This document shows positions 1 through 9,928 of a DNA stretch of 52,175 bases, one piece after another. The position numbers and the translations under genes were made by a program. The stretch comes from Telmatospirillum sp. (lineage in GTDB: Bacteria > Pseudomonadota > Alphaproteobacteria > Rhodospirillales > Magnetospirillaceae): contig WASQ01000103.1 in assembly GCA_009712185.1 (NCBI GenBank), positions 1-52,175 of the forward strand, written 5' to 3'. The notes beneath the pieces were generated by a model, which was not told the DNA's origin, ran no database searches, and worked only from the letters and a program-made list of their open reading frames with translations. The first letter of the stretch is position 1, and every line of letters begins with the position of its first letter.

Positions 1-1
1 C

Positions 2-715
2 CGCCCGCCAAGGCCGGCCGCCTCCGGGACCGGCCATGCCACATCCCCCCCCCCATCCGCCCCTCTCCCCCCTCTTCCCGGCATCGATACCGCGGCCGGT
101 CTGGCCCGCGCCGGCGGCAATGCCGCGACCTATGTCGGGCTTCTGCGCCGCTTCGCCACCGGCCAGCGGCGGACCGCCGACGAAATCCGCAGAGCCATCG
201 GGCGCGGAGAGCGCACCCAGGCGGAACGCCTGGCCCACACCATCAAGGGACTGGCCGGAACGATCGGCGCGGACGCCATGGCGGAAACGGCCCTGCGGCT
301 GGAACGGGCGATTTCCGGATCCGGCGGCCGGGACGCGATCGAAGCGGGCATCGCGGAGCTGGAGGCCGGCCTGGGCGAGATCGCGTCGATGATCGCCGAC
401 CGGTTGCCCGGTCCCCCGCCCCCGGGACGCCCGGACCCGGCCGGCCCGGGCGCGGGAAACGGGGAAGGCGGGCCGAAACCGGATGCCGCCCACCTGAACG
501 CCGCCCGCCTGAACGCCGTCTGCCTGCGTCTGCGGGACCTGCTGGCGGAGGATGACGCGCGCGCCAGAACCCTGGCCGGCGAGAACGCTCCGCTTCTGGA
601 GGAGGCCTTCCCGGTCGAGATCCCGGCAATCCGCAACGCCATTGACCGGTTCGATTACGAGTCCGCCCTGGCCGCATTGGAGGAGGCAATGGAAAGCCAT
701 GCTGTCGCGCAGTAG
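2..715 (+). CDS. C-terminal Hpt part of a hybrid sensor histidine kinase (5' end outside window)
   Basis: The frame is open from the first base, so the N-terminal part of the protein lies outside the window. After a Pro-rich linker comes a histidine phosphotransfer (Hpt) helix bundle with the motif AHTIKGLAGTIGA. The phospho-accepting His codon is at 236-238. A second, shorter helical segment rich in Leu and Glu follows and ends at the TAG at 713-715. Hpt modules relay phosphate from a kinase receiver domain to a separate response regulator. The next gene is exactly such a regulator and starts 17 nt before this stop, so the pair is probably translationally coupled. Whether the missing part holds a kinase and receiver domains is inference; it could also be a stand-alone Hpt protein. 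Confidence 0.75.
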   Translation, partial: RPPRPAASGTGHATSPPPSAPLPPLPGIDTAAGLARAGGNAATYVGLLRRFATGQRRTADEIRRAIGRGERTQAERLAHTIKGLAGTIGADAMAETALRLERAISGSGGRDAIEAGIAELEAGLGEIASMIADRLPGPPPPGRPDPAGPGAGNGEGGPKPDAAHLNAARLNAVCLRLRDLLAEDDARARTLAGENAPLLEEAFPVEIPAIRNAIDRFDYESALAALEEAMESHAVAQ

Positions 716-1832
716 GGAGGAGGAGGCTCAGGACGGTCCGGGCTTGCCGGGACCGGCGACGATTCTGGTCGTCGACGACACGCCCGAGAACATCACCCTG
801 CTGTCCAACCTTCTGACCGATCGTTACCGCGTCAAGGTGGCAAATTCGGGCGAGAAGGCGCTCCGGATCGCCCTGCGCACGCCGCCGGACCTGATCCTGC
901 TCGACATCATGATGCCCGGAATGGACGGCTACGAGGTCTGCCGGCGCCTGAAGGCCGATCCCGCCACCCGCGACATTCCGGTGATCTTCCTGACCGCCCG
1001 CTGCGATATCGCCTCGGAAAAAACCGGATTGGATCTTGGCGCCGTCGACTACATCACAAAGCCGATCAGTCCGCCCATCGTCGAGGCGCGTGTCCTCACC
1101 CATCTGCGCCTGAAGGCCACCGCCGACTTCCTGCGCGACAAGAACGACTTTCTCGAAAATGAGATCGCCCATCGCACCCGCGACCTGTCGGCCCTGCAGG
1201 ACGTCACGATCCTGGCGCTCGCCTCGCTGGCCGAAACACGCGATCTCGAGACCGGGAATCATATCCGGCGGACGCAGCTCTACATCACCGCGCTGGCGCG
1301 CCGGCTCAAAGGCCATCCGCGCTTCGCCGAGCAATTGAGCGAAGGCGCCATTGCCATGCTGGGCAAGTCCGCGCCATTGCACGATATCGGCAAGGTCGGG
1401 ATCCCGGATCGCATCCTCCTGAAGCCCGGCCCGCTGTCGACGGAGGAATTCGAGGTCATGAAGACCCACACCACCTTGGGATGCGAGGCCATCGAGCATG
1501 CGGAACGGTCGCTCGGCGTCAAGGTGGAGTTCCTCACGGTCGCCAAGGAAATCGCCTTTTCCCATCAGGAAAAATGGGACGGCAGCGGTTATCCCCAGGG
1601 ACTGGCGGGAGACGCCATCCCCCTCTCGGCGCGGCTGATGGCGGTCGCCGACGTCTATGACGCCCTGATCAGCCGGCGCATCTACAAGGAGGCGATGCCC
1701 CACGACGTCGCCGTGTCGATCATCCTCGCCAATCGGGGCATCCATTTCGATCCCGACATCGTCGACGCCTTCCAGGCCATCGCCGGCGAGTTCCGCGATA
1801 TCGCCCGCCGCTTCGCCGACCCTTTGGACTAA
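699..1832 (+). CDS. Response regulator with HD-GYP output domain (RpfG-like c-di-GMP phosphodiesterase)
   Basis: 377 aa. A CheY-like receiver occupies about residues 20-145 (ILVVDD acidic pair; phospho-acceptor Asp69 in LLDIMMPGMDGYEV; conserved Lys in the ITKPI motif). A short coiled linker leads to an HD-GYP domain with HDIGKVGIPD (His228-Asp229) and the later HQEKWDGSGYPQG motif. HD-GYP domains hydrolyse cyclic di-GMP, and the receiver would make this depend on phosphorylation, presumably by the Hpt protein whose gene it overlaps. The open frame extends upstream to 552. I chose ATG 699 because the receiver follows it directly, a GGAGGAGG sequence lies 11 nt upstream, and the extra residues are a low-complexity Arg/Ser/Trp translation of the Hpt gene. 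The first motif His is Gln-shifted (HQEK rather than HHEK). Confidence 0.9.
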   Translation: MLSRSREEEAQDGPGLPGPATILVVDDTPENITLLSNLLTDRYRVKVANSGEKALRIALRTPPDLILLDIMMPGMDGYEVCRRLKADPATRDIPVIFLTARCDIASEKTGLDLGAVDYITKPISPPIVEARVLTHLRLKATADFLRDKNDFLENEIAHRTRDLSALQDVTILALASLAETRDLETGNHIRRTQLYITALARRLKGHPRFAEQLSEGAIAMLGKSAPLHDIGKVGIPDRILLKPGPLSTEEFEVMKTHTTLGCEAIEHAERSLGVKVEFLTVAKEIAFSHQEKWDGSGYPQGLAGDAIPLSARLMAVADVYDALISRRIYKEAMPHDVAVSIILANRGIHFDPDIVDAFQAIAGEFRDIARRFADPLD

Positions 1833-1890
1833 ACGACGTCCGCCCCTCTTCTGCTGCGGAGAGCCGGGGTTCGGGGGGCCCTCTTGAACA

Positions 1891-1986
1891 GGGCCAAGCG
1901 TCCCGCCCGCCTCCGGCGCGCAAGCGGCGGAAAGGCCGGATTTTCGGCTGTCGCCGAACGGCGGACGGAACGTCCGCCCCACTCCT
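1891..1986 (+). repeat. Dispersed 96-bp repeat, copy 1
   Basis: This stretch aligns over its full length, with scattered substitutions, to 51278-51373, and over its 3' two thirds to 10619-10682. It contains an internal palindrome (GGCGGACG...CGTCCGCC, here with one changed base) and ends in CCCCACTCCT. It lies about 60 bp after the HD-GYP stop codon, inside the gap before the TonB receptor gene. A short hairpin (GGCCCT/AGGGCC, 1877-1895) sits at its left edge. No coding function is seen. It may be a REP-like element or a terminator-associated repeat. Confidence 0.75.
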
Positions 1987-2235
1987 CACGGCAGGGACTC
2001 ATCGGGGGAATTTTAGCGGATCATAAACAACCGGCACCCGCAAAATTAACATCACCTTCACAAAAGTGACGAAATATCGAAACGGTTGCCCGCTATCTTC
2101 CGGCCTGTTCGGAAGCAAATATCCCCGATAAGGCAGGGTTTTATTTCCGCTTCCCCTTGATTTCTGCGCGTGTCGCATCGGCAGATGTGCCGGTACGGCC
2201 TGCATTGTCTTTTCTATCCTTCGTGGGGGATTTTA

Positions 2236-4572
2236 ATGAAGTCTACGCTATTGACGGGTGTCTGCATCGCCGCGCTTTGCGCCTCCGGTGTGGCGCGGGC
2301 CCAGGTGGCCTCCGCCCCGTCGACGGTGGAAACCGTCGAGGTCACCGCTCCCGGCGAGACCCGGCATGTCCAGTCGATCAACGACTTCACCATGCAGGAG
2401 GCGGGTTCGGCCGCCAGCCCGCTCCAGGTGATCTCGCAGCTTCCCAGCGTCAACTTCCTGGCGTCCGACCCCTATGGCGTCGACGAATTCGGCGTGCGCA
2501 TCTCCATGCGCGGCTTCAACCAGAACCAGCTTGGCTTCACCCTGGACGATGTCCCGCTGGGTGATATGACCTACGGCAACTGGAACGGCCTGCACATCAG
2601 CCGCGCGATCATCAACGAGAACATCGCCCGCGCCAGCATCTCCCAGGGCACCGGCTCGCTCGGCACCGCCTCCAACTCCAACCTGGGCGGCACGATCCAG
2701 TTCTTCTCGCAGGATCCCTCGGAAAAGCCTGAGGTCCGCGCGGACCAGTCCTTCGGCAGCTACAACCAGCTTCGCAGCTATGCCCGCGTCGACAGCGGAC
2801 GGCTGGCGAGCGGCACCAAATTCGCCGTGTCCGCGGGCTATGAGAACGCCGACAAGTGGAAGGGGGGCGGCGAACTGGGCCAGCCCATGTATCAGATCAC
2901 CGGCAAGCTGGTGCAGAAGGTCGGCGCCGACGGCACCCTGACCGCCTTCCTCAACTATTCCGACCGCCGGGAAAGCGAAAACGAATCGCTGTCTCATGAC
3001 TCGATCAACAAGCTGGGCTACCGCTGGGACTATATCGGCGATTGGGGCAAGGCCGTCCAGTCGGCCTATGCCCTGGAGGCGGAAAACGCCACCGGCGTGC
3101 GCAACTATCCCGTGGCCGCCGTCAACAATCTGCTGGGCAGTGCCTCGACCCGGGGCTCGGCCATTTATTACGGCGGATCGGGCCTGCGCCGCGACACCAT
3201 CGGCGGAATCACCTACAAGACCGCTCTGACCTCGTCTCTCGACCTCAAGACGACCCTTTACGGTCATCGCGACGACGGCGTCGGCCTGTGGTTCGCCCCC
3301 AGCGTCTTCTTCAACAGCCCGGTGACCAATCAGCCGCTGCTGCAGGTCAATGGCTCGCCCATCCTGCTGCGCACCTCGGAATATGGTCTGACCCGCGACG
3401 GCGCCCTGACCTCGATGACCTATCACGCCGGGATCCAGACCATCGAGGGCGGTCTCTGGATGGAGAAGGAATACTTCAATCTGGCCCGCCGGCTTTACGC
3501 CACCAGCCCGACCGGCCCCGTCTACGACCTGGAAAGCTGGCCGTCCAATCCCTGGCTGACCCAGTGGGCCTATCACTTCAACACCAGCGTCCTGCAAGGC
3601 TATTTGCAAGATCAGGTGAAGATCACCGACACCCTGACCCTGACCGCCGGCGCCAAAGCCGTCAACACATGGACCACCGGCAAGCTGGCCCAGTCTTCGA
3701 CGGCGATCGGCAACTATGCTCAGGGCAGCCTCTACTCCGGCAACAAGTTCCTGCCGCAGATCGGCATCAATCAGAAAGTCTTCGGCCGCGACGAGATCTT
3801 CGCCGGTGTCGCCAAGAACATGCGCGCCTTCGTGGCCGGCGGCCCCGGCATGGGGACCTCTCCCTGGGGCACCAACCAGGCCAACTTCAACACTTATGTC
3901 AAGGGATCGACGAAGCCCGAGACCTCCTGGACCGAGGAAATCGGCTACCGCCTCAATCTTCCGAAGACCACGGCCGAGATCAGCGCCTTCAACACCAACT
4001 TCTCGAACCGCCTTCTGGCCGCCTCGCCGGGTGGCGTGTCGATCGCGACCGGCGCCCCCAACATTCTGACCAACGTGGGCGGCGTGACCTCACGCGGCGT
4101 GGACGTGGCCGTCACCCAGAAGCTGCCCTTCCATCTGTCCTGGTACAACGGCGCCACCTGGAACCGGTCGACCTATGACAAGGACGTCGTCGCCAGCGGA
4201 CAGCACTACGGCACCAAGGGCAAGTTCACCGTCGATACCCCGGAATATCTGCTGAAGACGGATCTGGCCTGGCACAACGAGGGATATTTCGCCCATTTCG
4301 GCGGAACCTTCACCAGCAAACGCTATTACACCTATGTCAACGACAACTATGCGTCGTCCTATTTCCTTGCCAATCTTGGCATCGGTTATGAATTCGACGA
4401 GATCGGCCCGTTGCATGACAGCCGCATCCAGTTGAATGTCTATAACGTGTTCGACAAGAAATATGTGTCGACCTTCACCAACTTCGACTTTACCGACGCG
4501 GCCGGCAAGAACTCCGACCTGCTGGTGGGCGCGCCCCGCACCATCATGGGGACGATCTCGGTCAAGTGGTGA
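2236..4572 (+). CDS. TonB-dependent outer-membrane receptor
   Basis: 778 aa. A Sec signal peptide of about 23 residues (cleavage near ARAQVAS) is followed by a TonB-box-like ETVEVTA, a plug domain (about 45-165, with VRISMRGFNQNQ and the LGGTIQFFSQDP segment) and a long 22-strand-type beta-barrel. The barrel has alternating aromatic residues and ends in ...GTISVKW with a terminal aromatic residue, as outer-membrane barrels do. Such receptors import scarce ligands (siderophores, cobalamin, some sugars) using TonB energy; the ligand cannot be told from sequence. ATG 2236 has a GGGGGA ribosome site 5 nt upstream; the open frame runs back to 2170 but those residues do not look like a signal. A stand-alone TonB-like C-terminal domain protein is encoded 2 kb away (6368-6724), possibly a functional partner. 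Confidence 0.9.
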   Translation: MKSTLLTGVCIAALCASGVARAQVASAPSTVETVEVTAPGETRHVQSINDFTMQEAGSAASPLQVISQLPSVNFLASDPYGVDEFGVRISMRGFNQNQLGFTLDDVPLGDMTYGNWNGLHISRAIINENIARASISQGTGSLGTASNSNLGGTIQFFSQDPSEKPEVRADQSFGSYNQLRSYARVDSGRLASGTKFAVSAGYENADKWKGGGELGQPMYQITGKLVQKVGADGTLTAFLNYSDRRESENESLSHDSINKLGYRWDYIGDWGKAVQSAYALEAENATGVRNYPVAAVNNLLGSASTRGSAIYYGGSGLRRDTIGGITYKTALTSSLDLKTTLYGHRDDGVGLWFAPSVFFNSPVTNQPLLQVNGSPILLRTSEYGLTRDGALTSMTYHAGIQTIEGGLWMEKEYFNLARRLYATSPTGPVYDLESWPSNPWLTQWAYHFNTSVLQGYLQDQVKITDTLTLTAGAKAVNTWTTGKLAQSSTAIGNYAQGSLYSGNKFLPQIGINQKVFGRDEIFAGVAKNMRAFVAGGPGMGTSPWGTNQANFNTYVKGSTKPETSWTEEIGYRLNLPKTTAEISAFNTNFSNRLLAASPGGVSIATGAPNILTNVGGVTSRGVDVAVTQKLPFHLSWYNGATWNRSTYDKDVVASGQHYGTKGKFTVDTPEYLLKTDLAWHNEGYFAHFGGTFTSKRYYTYVNDNYASSYFLANLGIGYEFDEIGPLHDSRIQLNVYNVFDKKYVSTFTNFDFTDAAGKNSDLLVGAPRTIMGTISVKW

Positions 4573-4580
4573 TCGCACGC

Positions 4581-4625
4581 GACCGGCCCCCGCATGCGGG
4601 TTCACCCGCTCAAGGGGGGCCGGTC
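4581..4625. terminator. Bidirectional terminator hairpin between convergent genes
   Basis: GACCGGCCCC (4581-4590) pairs perfectly with GGGGCCGGTC (4616-4625) over 10 bp, with a smaller GCGGG/CCCGC stem in the loop. It lies exactly between the stop of the TonB receptor (+) and the stop of the chemoreceptor (-), so it can end both transcripts. There is no long T tract on either side. Confidence 0.6.
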
Positions 4626-4634
4626 GGGACCGAC

Positions 4635-6323
4635 TCAGCCGGCGCGGACCCGGCTCACGAAATGCTCCACCCGCTCCGTCAGGGTTTTCGACTGGGCGAA
4701 CAGGTCGCTGGCGGCGCTCAATACATGGGCGGCGCCGCTGCCGGCCTCGGCCACCTCCTCCTGCACGCCGGCGATATTGTCGGACACCTGCCGCGTGCCT
4801 TCCGCCGCCCGCTGCACATTGCGGGCGATCTCCTTGGTCGCCGCCCCCTGCTGCTCGACCGCCGCCGAGATCCGGGTGCCGACATCGCTGATATTGGCGA
4901 TGTTGCCGGCGATCACCTCGATCGCCTGAACCGCCTCGCGCGTCGCCACCTGGATCCCCGAAATCTGCTGACCGATCTCATCGGTGGCCCGCGCCGTCTG
5001 GTTGGCGAGGGTCTTGACCTCTCCGGCCACCACCGCGAAGCCCTTGCCGGCGTCCCCCGCGCGCGCCGCCTCGATGGTGGCGTTCAAGGCCAGAAGGTTG
5101 GTCTGGCTCGCGATATCGGTGATCAGACTGACCACGTCGCCGATTCTCTGGGCCGAGGCGGCCAGCGCCGACACGATTTCACTGGTGCGCCGTGCCTCGC
5201 CCACCGCCGCGCGGCTGAGATCCGCCGAATGCGCCACTTCACGACCGATTTCGCCGATCGAGGAGGCCAGTTGTTCGGCCGCGCCCGCCACCGTCTGAAC
5301 ATTGTTCGAGGCCTGCTGGGCGGCGCTGGAGACCGCCCCGGACTGATGTTCGGCCTTGCCGGCGACCGAGGACAGGGTCGAGGCGGTCGCCTGGAGCTGG
5401 GTCGCCTGCGCCGAGACGCTCTGCACCACTCCCTCGACGTCCTGTTCGAAGCTTTCAGCCAGACGCAGCATCAGCTCGCGCCGCTCCGTCTCCGCCTTGG
5501 CTTTCTGCGCTTCCTGCTCTGCACGCATCTCCTGCATCCGCAGGCCATTGTCCTTGAAGACCTGAACGGAGCGGGCAATGACACCGATCTCGTCGCCGCG
5601 ATCCTGGCCGAAGACCGTGACGGAGAAACGGCCGGCCGCCATTTCTCCCATCACATCGGCCATGGCCCGCAGCGGGCGCGCCACCCCTTGAGTGGTGATG
5701 AACCAGGCGGCGCCGAAGGCCAGGACCAGACCGCCGCCGATGAAGATCTGGGTGGTCACGACGGTGTCGCTGGTGGTGCGCTTCAATTCCCGGGACTCGG
5801 TCCGCATCGCCTTGGTGAACTCTTCAACCATGGCCGTCAGATCGCTCTCAAGCTGGCCGACCGCCGGGTCGAATTTGGTCCTCACCAGATCGAGGGCGGC
5901 GACGTCCTGCGATTTCTCCACCAGCTCCTGCGCCTGCCGGCCCAATGCCAGGGCGCCGTCGAAGCCCTGCGCGATCCGGTCGATCCTGGCGGCATAGCCC
6001 GGGCTTTTCGCCTTGGCCCCGGCGATCAGATCGCGGAAGTCCTGCTGATTGCGGGCCATCCTGGCCTTCAGCGTCTCCACCCCCTTGGGAGAGCTTTCGA
6101 GAATCAGTTGATATTGCAAATGGCCCTCGGCGGTCAGACGCTGATCCGCCGCCGCGAGCAATCCGACCGCTTCCGCATCCTGATCGACCAGCAGGCTATA
6201 GCCGGAATCGATGCTGTACATGCGCACACTGGAAAACACGACGGCGCCGATCACGATCAGCGCCAGCAAGGCAAGCGACAGCATGACCTTGGACGCGACC
6301 CGTAAATTTTCTAACAGGCCCAT
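4635..6323 (-). CDS. Methyl-accepting chemotaxis protein with 4HB-type sensor and HAMP domain
   Basis: 562 aa. TM1 is at about residues 12-33, followed by a periplasmic helical ligand-binding region of about 150 residues, TM2 at about 190-210, a HAMP domain (about 211-265) and a long cytoplasmic signalling coiled coil. The conserved hairpin tip reads [20 protein letters not shown] and then [16 protein letters not shown], diagnostic of receptors that control CheA via CheW. There is no C-terminal CheR-binding pentapeptide (it ends VSRVRAG). ATG 6323 has GGGGAGG 7 nt upstream. The sensor is Ala/Gln-rich and has no motif that names a ligand. It lies between the TonB receptor and the TonB-like protein but is convergent with the former, so a shared role is only a possibility. 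Confidence 0.93.
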   Translation of the reverse strand: MGLLENLRVASKVMLSLALLALIVIGAVVFSSVRMYSIDSGYSLLVDQDAEAVGLLAAADQRLTAEGHLQYQLILESSPKGVETLKARMARNQQDFRDLIAGAKAKSPGYAARIDRIAQGFDGALALGRQAQELVEKSQDVAALDLVRTKFDPAVGQLESDLTAMVEEFTKAMRTESRELKRTTSDTVVTTQIFIGGGLVLAFGAAWFITTQGVARPLRAMADVMGEMAAGRFSVTVFGQDRGDEIGVIARSVQVFKDNGLRMQEMRAEQEAQKAKAETERRELMLRLAESFEQDVEGVVQSVSAQATQLQATASTLSSVAGKAEHQSGAVSSAAQQASNNVQTVAGAAEQLASSIGEIGREVAHSADLSRAAVGEARRTSEIVSALAASAQRIGDVVSLITDIASQTNLLALNATIEAARAGDAGKGFAVVAGEVKTLANQTARATDEIGQQISGIQVATREAVQAIEVIAGNIANISDVGTRISAAVEQQGAATKEIARNVQRAAEGTRQVSDNIAGVQEEVAEAGSGAAHVLSAASDLFAQSKTLTERVEHFVSRVRAG

Positions 6324-6367
6324 GGCGGGACCTCCCCCTCATCGATGTCAGCGGAGTCCGGACCGTC

Positions 6368-6724
6368 TCAATCCGGGTTGAACTGGATATTGCCGGTGAC
6401 CACGGTTCCGGCCTCGGGCGGGGCGGGGAAAGGGGAGGCATTCTGCACGGCGGCCAGCGCGGCGTCATCCAGGGATTGGATTCCTGACGACTGGGCAAGC
6501 TCGGCGCGGGTCACGCCGCCGGAACCGTCCAGCGCGATCCGGATCCCGACAACACCTTGCTGATGGCGCAATTTGGCCATTTTGGGATATTCAACCTTGG
6601 AGGAGACCTGGGTCAGAACCGTGCGGACGTAAGCCGCCGGCGCGTCTGCCGCGACAGCGGGATAAGCCAACAATAGTCCTGCGAAATAAATAACATAAGC
6701 AGAGCGTTGAAAGAAAAACGACAT
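6368..6724 (-). CDS. Periplasmic TonB C-terminal domain protein (short, no membrane anchor plus Pro-rich arm)
   Basis: 118 aa. An N-terminal signal (hydrophobic run at about 8-24, AVAA-DAP cleavage) is followed almost at once by a TonB C-terminal domain: YPKMAKLRHQQGVVGIRIAL, a Gly-Gly turn, then SSGIQSLDDAALAAVQNASPFP. In TonB this domain contacts the TonB box of outer-membrane receptors. The usual Pro-rich periplasm-spanning arm is missing, and the N-terminus looks cleavable, so it may bind receptors without energising them, or act in envelope assembly. ATG 6724 has GAGGGGGA 4-6 nt upstream. It is transcribed in the same direction as the chemoreceptor 44 nt downstream, so the two may share a transcript. 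Confidence 0.8.
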   Translation of the reverse strand: MSFFFQRSAYVIYFAGLLLAYPAVAADAPAAYVRTVLTQVSSKVEYPKMAKLRHQQGVVGIRIALDGSGGVTRAELAQSSGIQSLDDAALAAVQNASPFPAPPEAGTVVTGNIQFNPD

Positions 6725-6736
6725 ATTATCCCCCTC

Positions 6737-6750
6737 AAGACATCTGTCTT
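6737..6750 (-). promoter_or_regulatory. Palindrome beside the ribosome site of the TonB-domain gene (possible operator)
   Basis: AAGACATCTGTCTT is a near-perfect dyad (6-bp arms AAGACA/TGTCTT around TC), placed just upstream of the GGGGGA ribosome site of the TonB-like gene. A second perfect dyad, TATGCTAG...CTAGCATA (6782-6789 with 6798-6805), lies about 35 bp further upstream. The regulator is unknown. Confidence 0.35.
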
Positions 6751-6805
6751 AAGTAATATTAGTGACGGTCTGTGTTATAAGTATGCTAGTTAAACTTCTA
6801 GCATA

Positions 6806-7405
6806 AGGCAATAAGCATAAATTAAAGAATTTTAGATAAAATTTTATTTTTATCTTTTCCAAAGAAGGCGCCACTCCCTTTTTTATCTTGGTCTCCTGCC
6901 AGGAAACTTCTCCCGGACGCCCCTTACAGGAACGACAGCAAGCGCTATGCCAGGAAACCGAAGAGTGAGATGACACCGCCGCCATGCCGGATCGACAGCC
7001 TTTCGGGACAACGGGCCCCGACCGCCGGGAGGATGTCCCACCGCCGACCGGCGGGGGCATGAGCGCGTGAAAAAATCCCTCCGCGGGTCCGGCGATCCTG
7101 CCGGACTTCGCCGCGAAAGCGGCGGAACTGCTGAACGTCGCCGTTTCACCGGCACCGGCGCAACGGATTGCGTTCACAACCGCCATTGAACGCCCGCGCA
7201 CGGGTCCGGGCGATACCCGGGATTTCAGGGAAGACCGGACGGAGCGCGCGGACGGAGCCACCGGTTTCGCGCGGCAAGACCGGACTAACGCCTGGAAAAG
7301 AGGCGCCCCTGCCTGAATTCCAGGCGCCCGGCAGTCCCGGGGCAAACCGGGGATGTCGGCGGCGGACAATCTGCTTGATTGTCAGGCCGCCGGGAGGACG
7401 TTATT
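6806..7405. other. Intergenic stretch of about 600 bp without a supported gene
   Basis: The first 90 bp are strikingly AT-rich (runs of A and T around 6820-6870) and probably hold promoters. The rest is GC-rich. Open frames here are short, lack ribosome sites and show no recognisable domain. I see no tRNA or riboswitch. Confidence 0.5.
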
Positions 7406-7438
7406 TTGATTTTAGCAACTATCCCGGAAATTCATCCG

Positions 7439-9826
7439 ATGGTTGATAACTCGCCACCGACCGGCCCCCTTTGGACGGCCGGAACCATTGAGGACGGCGA
7501 GGGCGCCCGCCGCCTCCGGACCGATCCGGTGCGCCCGGCACACCCAGTGCTGATGCGTGTCGCGGCCGCGTGCTTTGTGGCCTGGATCGTTGTCGCGTGG
7601 ATCCTGGCGGACCGGGTCGTGCTGTGGCGGACGGAGACCGAACTGGCCGACGCCAGCCGGCAGATCACCAGAACGCTTGGCGATATCTCACAGGGAATCG
7701 AACGCAGCATCGCCATTTTCCATGGCGTCCCCTCCGCGCTCGGCCGGGACAGTTCCGCGCGCGACATTCTGGGGCGGCGTTCGGCGGCCAGCGCGCGGTC
7801 GCCCCTGCCGCAGGACCGCCGGCGCGCGGTGTGGCAGGCCGATCCCGCCCTTGCCGCCCTCGACCGGACATTGGCCGATATTGCCGCCGACATTCCGGCC
7901 TTCAGCGTCATCTGGGTGATGAACCGGTCGGGCGACTGTATCGCCGCCAGCAATGCCGGCTCCGATGAAAGTTTCGTCGGCACCAACTACGCCGACCGGG
8001 ATTATTTCCGCCAGGGGATCGAGGGCCTTCAGGGGCATCAATATGCCGTCGGCCGCAACACCCGTGTGCCCGGCCTGTTTTTCTCGGCTCCCGTGGTGGC
8101 GGACGGCCGGGTGGTCGGCGTCCTGGCGACCAAGATCGACCTCGTCTATCTGCTGTCCTGGGTCGATCAGGCCAACGCCTTTCTGTCCGACAATTACGGC
8201 GTGGTGGTGCTGGCCGGGGACCGCCAGCTCGAAATGCGGGTCCTGCCCGGGGCGACGGTGACGGCCCTGCCTTTCGCCAGCCGGATGGGGCGGTATCGCC
8301 AGTCGGAGTTCCAGCCGATCGGACTTGGCGCCTGGCCGGACAGCCGCTTCGACGGTGTCTGGCGCCGAGGGGACCGGGAAACGCCTGTTCTGATGCGAAC
8401 CAGCGATATCGCGGGGGAGGATCTGACCCTGACCGTGACCTGGCCGGTCCCCGCTGTCGCCACGCAGTCCCGCGACTGTATCCTGCTGTTCATCGGGTTG
8501 TGCGCCGCCGGCGCGGGCCTGCTTCTGATACTGCTGTTCCTGGTGACGTTGCGGACGGGGCGGAGGCTGGCGCAGGCCGAGCGAGACAGCCGCGCCCGCG
8601 CCAACGCGCTCCAGCGCCGGATTGAGGAGCGGGCGCGGATCGAGGCGATCCGTCAGGCCTCCGAGGTCCGCCTGCGGACCGTCACCGACAATCTCCAGGA
8701 AAGCGTTCTGGTCGTCGATGCCGCAGGCCGTGTCGTCTTCGCCAACCGGTCGGCCCGCCGTCTGCTGGAGCCCGCGACCATTACCGACGGGCAGGAGGTG
8801 GATCTTCTGCTGCGGCTTCACATTCCCGATGGGCCGATCCCCTTTGCCCGGTCGCCCTGGGCGGCCGCTCTGACCAGCGGGCAGCCGCAGAGCAATTTCG
8901 AAGCCGAAATCCAGACGAGGGACGGGCGGATTCTGGAGGTTGCCTACGCCTGCCAGCCGATGGAGGACGAGGACCGGATGCCCTGCCTCGTGGTCTCCTT
9001 CCGTGACATCGGGGCGCAGAAAAAGGCGGAGCGCGAGGCCTTGCAATCGGCCCGGCTGATAAGCATCGGCGGGCTGGCGGCGGGGATTGCCCACGAGATC
9101 AACACGCCGGCCCAGTATATCAGTGACAATTTGCACTACATCGAAGAGGGGCTGAAGACGCTTTGCGCCGTGATCTCGGCGGATCGGGCGGCCGCCGGCC
9201 CCGCTCAGGACATCGTCGATCCGGACATGCTGAAGGATCTGCTCGCCGAAATGCCGCAGGCGGTCGCCGAGTCCCGCCAGGGAGTGGAGCAGATCGCCCG
9301 CATCGTCCTGTCGATGAAGGAGTTCTCCCATCCCGGCGGATCGTCCCGGGCCTCGACCGACATCAACCGGTCGGTCGACAACATCCTGACCGTCTCCCGC
9401 AATGCCTGGAAGCATGTGGCGGAGGTCGTCTGCGATCTGGACCGGTCAATGCCGCCCGTCACCTGCCATGCCGGCGAGATCGGACAGGTCCTGCTCAATC
9501 TGATCATGAACGCGGTTCAGGCCATCGAGCAGGGAGGACGGCCGCTTCCCGGCCGCATCACGGTGACCACGCGCCATGACGGAGCCATCGCCGAGATCCG
9601 CGTGGCCGACACCGGGCCGGGGGTGCCCGCCGCCCTGCGCGAAAGCATTTTTGATCCCTTCTTCACCACCAAGCCCGTCGGCAAGGGGACCGGCCAGGGG
9701 CTGGCGATCTGTCGTGACGTCGTGGTGGTCAAGCATCACGGCACTCTCACCGTGGGCGAGGCCGACGGCGGCGGCGCGCTGTTCATCGTCCGCCTGCCGA
9801 TCGAGGAGCCGGATTCGGGACCGTGA
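7439..9826 (+). CDS. Membrane sensor histidine kinase with Cache sensor and PAS domain
   Basis: 795 aa. TM1 is at about residues 38-58. A periplasmic Cache-type sensor of about 270 residues follows ([15 protein letters not shown] and [12 protein letters not shown] motifs), then TM2 (about 343-367), a short linker, a PAS domain ([19 protein letters not shown]), a HisKA H-box with phospho-acceptor His552 ([12 protein letters not shown]), and a HATPase domain with an N-box ([14 protein letters not shown]) and G-boxes ([17 protein letters not shown]). The order resembles DctB/NtrB-like kinases for small organic ligands. No response regulator is adjacent, so the partner is unknown. ATG 7439 has only a weak upstream GGA. 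An in-frame TTG at 7406 has GGAGG 8 nt upstream and may be the true start, adding 11 residues. Confidence 0.9.
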   Translation: MVDNSPPTGPLWTAGTIEDGEGARRLRTDPVRPAHPVLMRVAAACFVAWIVVAWILADRVVLWRTETELADASRQITRTLGDISQGIERSIAIFHGVPSALGRDSSARDILGRRSAASARSPLPQDRRRAVWQADPALAALDRTLADIAADIPAFSVIWVMNRSGDCIAASNAGSDESFVGTNYADRDYFRQGIEGLQGHQYAVGRNTRVPGLFFSAPVVADGRVVGVLATKIDLVYLLSWVDQANAFLSDNYGVVVLAGDRQLEMRVLPGATVTALPFASRMGRYRQSEFQPIGLGAWPDSRFDGVWRRGDRETPVLMRTSDIAGEDLTLTVTWPVPAVATQSRDCILLFIGLCAAGAGLLLILLFLVTLRTGRRLAQAERDSRARANALQRRIEERARIEAIRQASEVRLRTVTDNLQESVLVVDAAGRVVFANRSARRLLEPATITDGQEVDLLLRLHIPDGPIPFARSPWAAALTSGQPQSNFEAEIQTRDGRILEVAYACQPMEDEDRMPCLVVSFRDIGAQKKAEREALQSARLISIGGLAAGIAHEINTPAQYISDNLHYIEEGLKTLCAVISADRAAAGPAQDIVDPDMLKDLLAEMPQAVAESRQGVEQIARIVLSMKEFSHPGGSSRASTDINRSVDNILTVSRNAWKHVAEVVCDLDRSMPPVTCHAGEIGQVLLNLIMNAVQAIEQGGRPLPGRITVTTRHDGAIAEIRVADTGPGVPAALRESIFDPFFTTKPVGKGTGQGLAICRDVVVVKHHGTLTVGEADGGGALFIVRLPIEEPDSGP

Positions 9827-9882
9827 CCCGGTCGGGGCGTCGGTGGCATCGACGCGGCGCCACCGACGCGAGAAACCGGCCG

Positions 9883-9928
9883 TCCGGACTGAAGACCTTG
9901 ATCCGGACTGAAGACCTTGATCCGGACT
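9883..9928 (+). repeat. 19-bp tandem repeat, about 2.4 units
   Basis: TCCGGACTGAAGACCTTGA occurs at 9883-9901 and again at 9902-9920, and the first 8 bases repeat once more. It fills the gap between the kinase stop and the stop of the convergent NTF2-like gene. It is likely a slippage product without known function. Confidence 0.8.

Noticed and set aside
243-1982. 579-codon minus-strand frame opposite the HD-GYP regulator
   Set aside because: It is antisense to two genes with clear domains, has no recognisable motif, and shows composition typical of a shadow frame.
1990-2235. Riboswitch upstream of the TonB receptor
   Set aside because: I looked for cobalamin-type and other conserved cores and found only a small CTTCCG/CGGAAG hairpin, not enough for a call.
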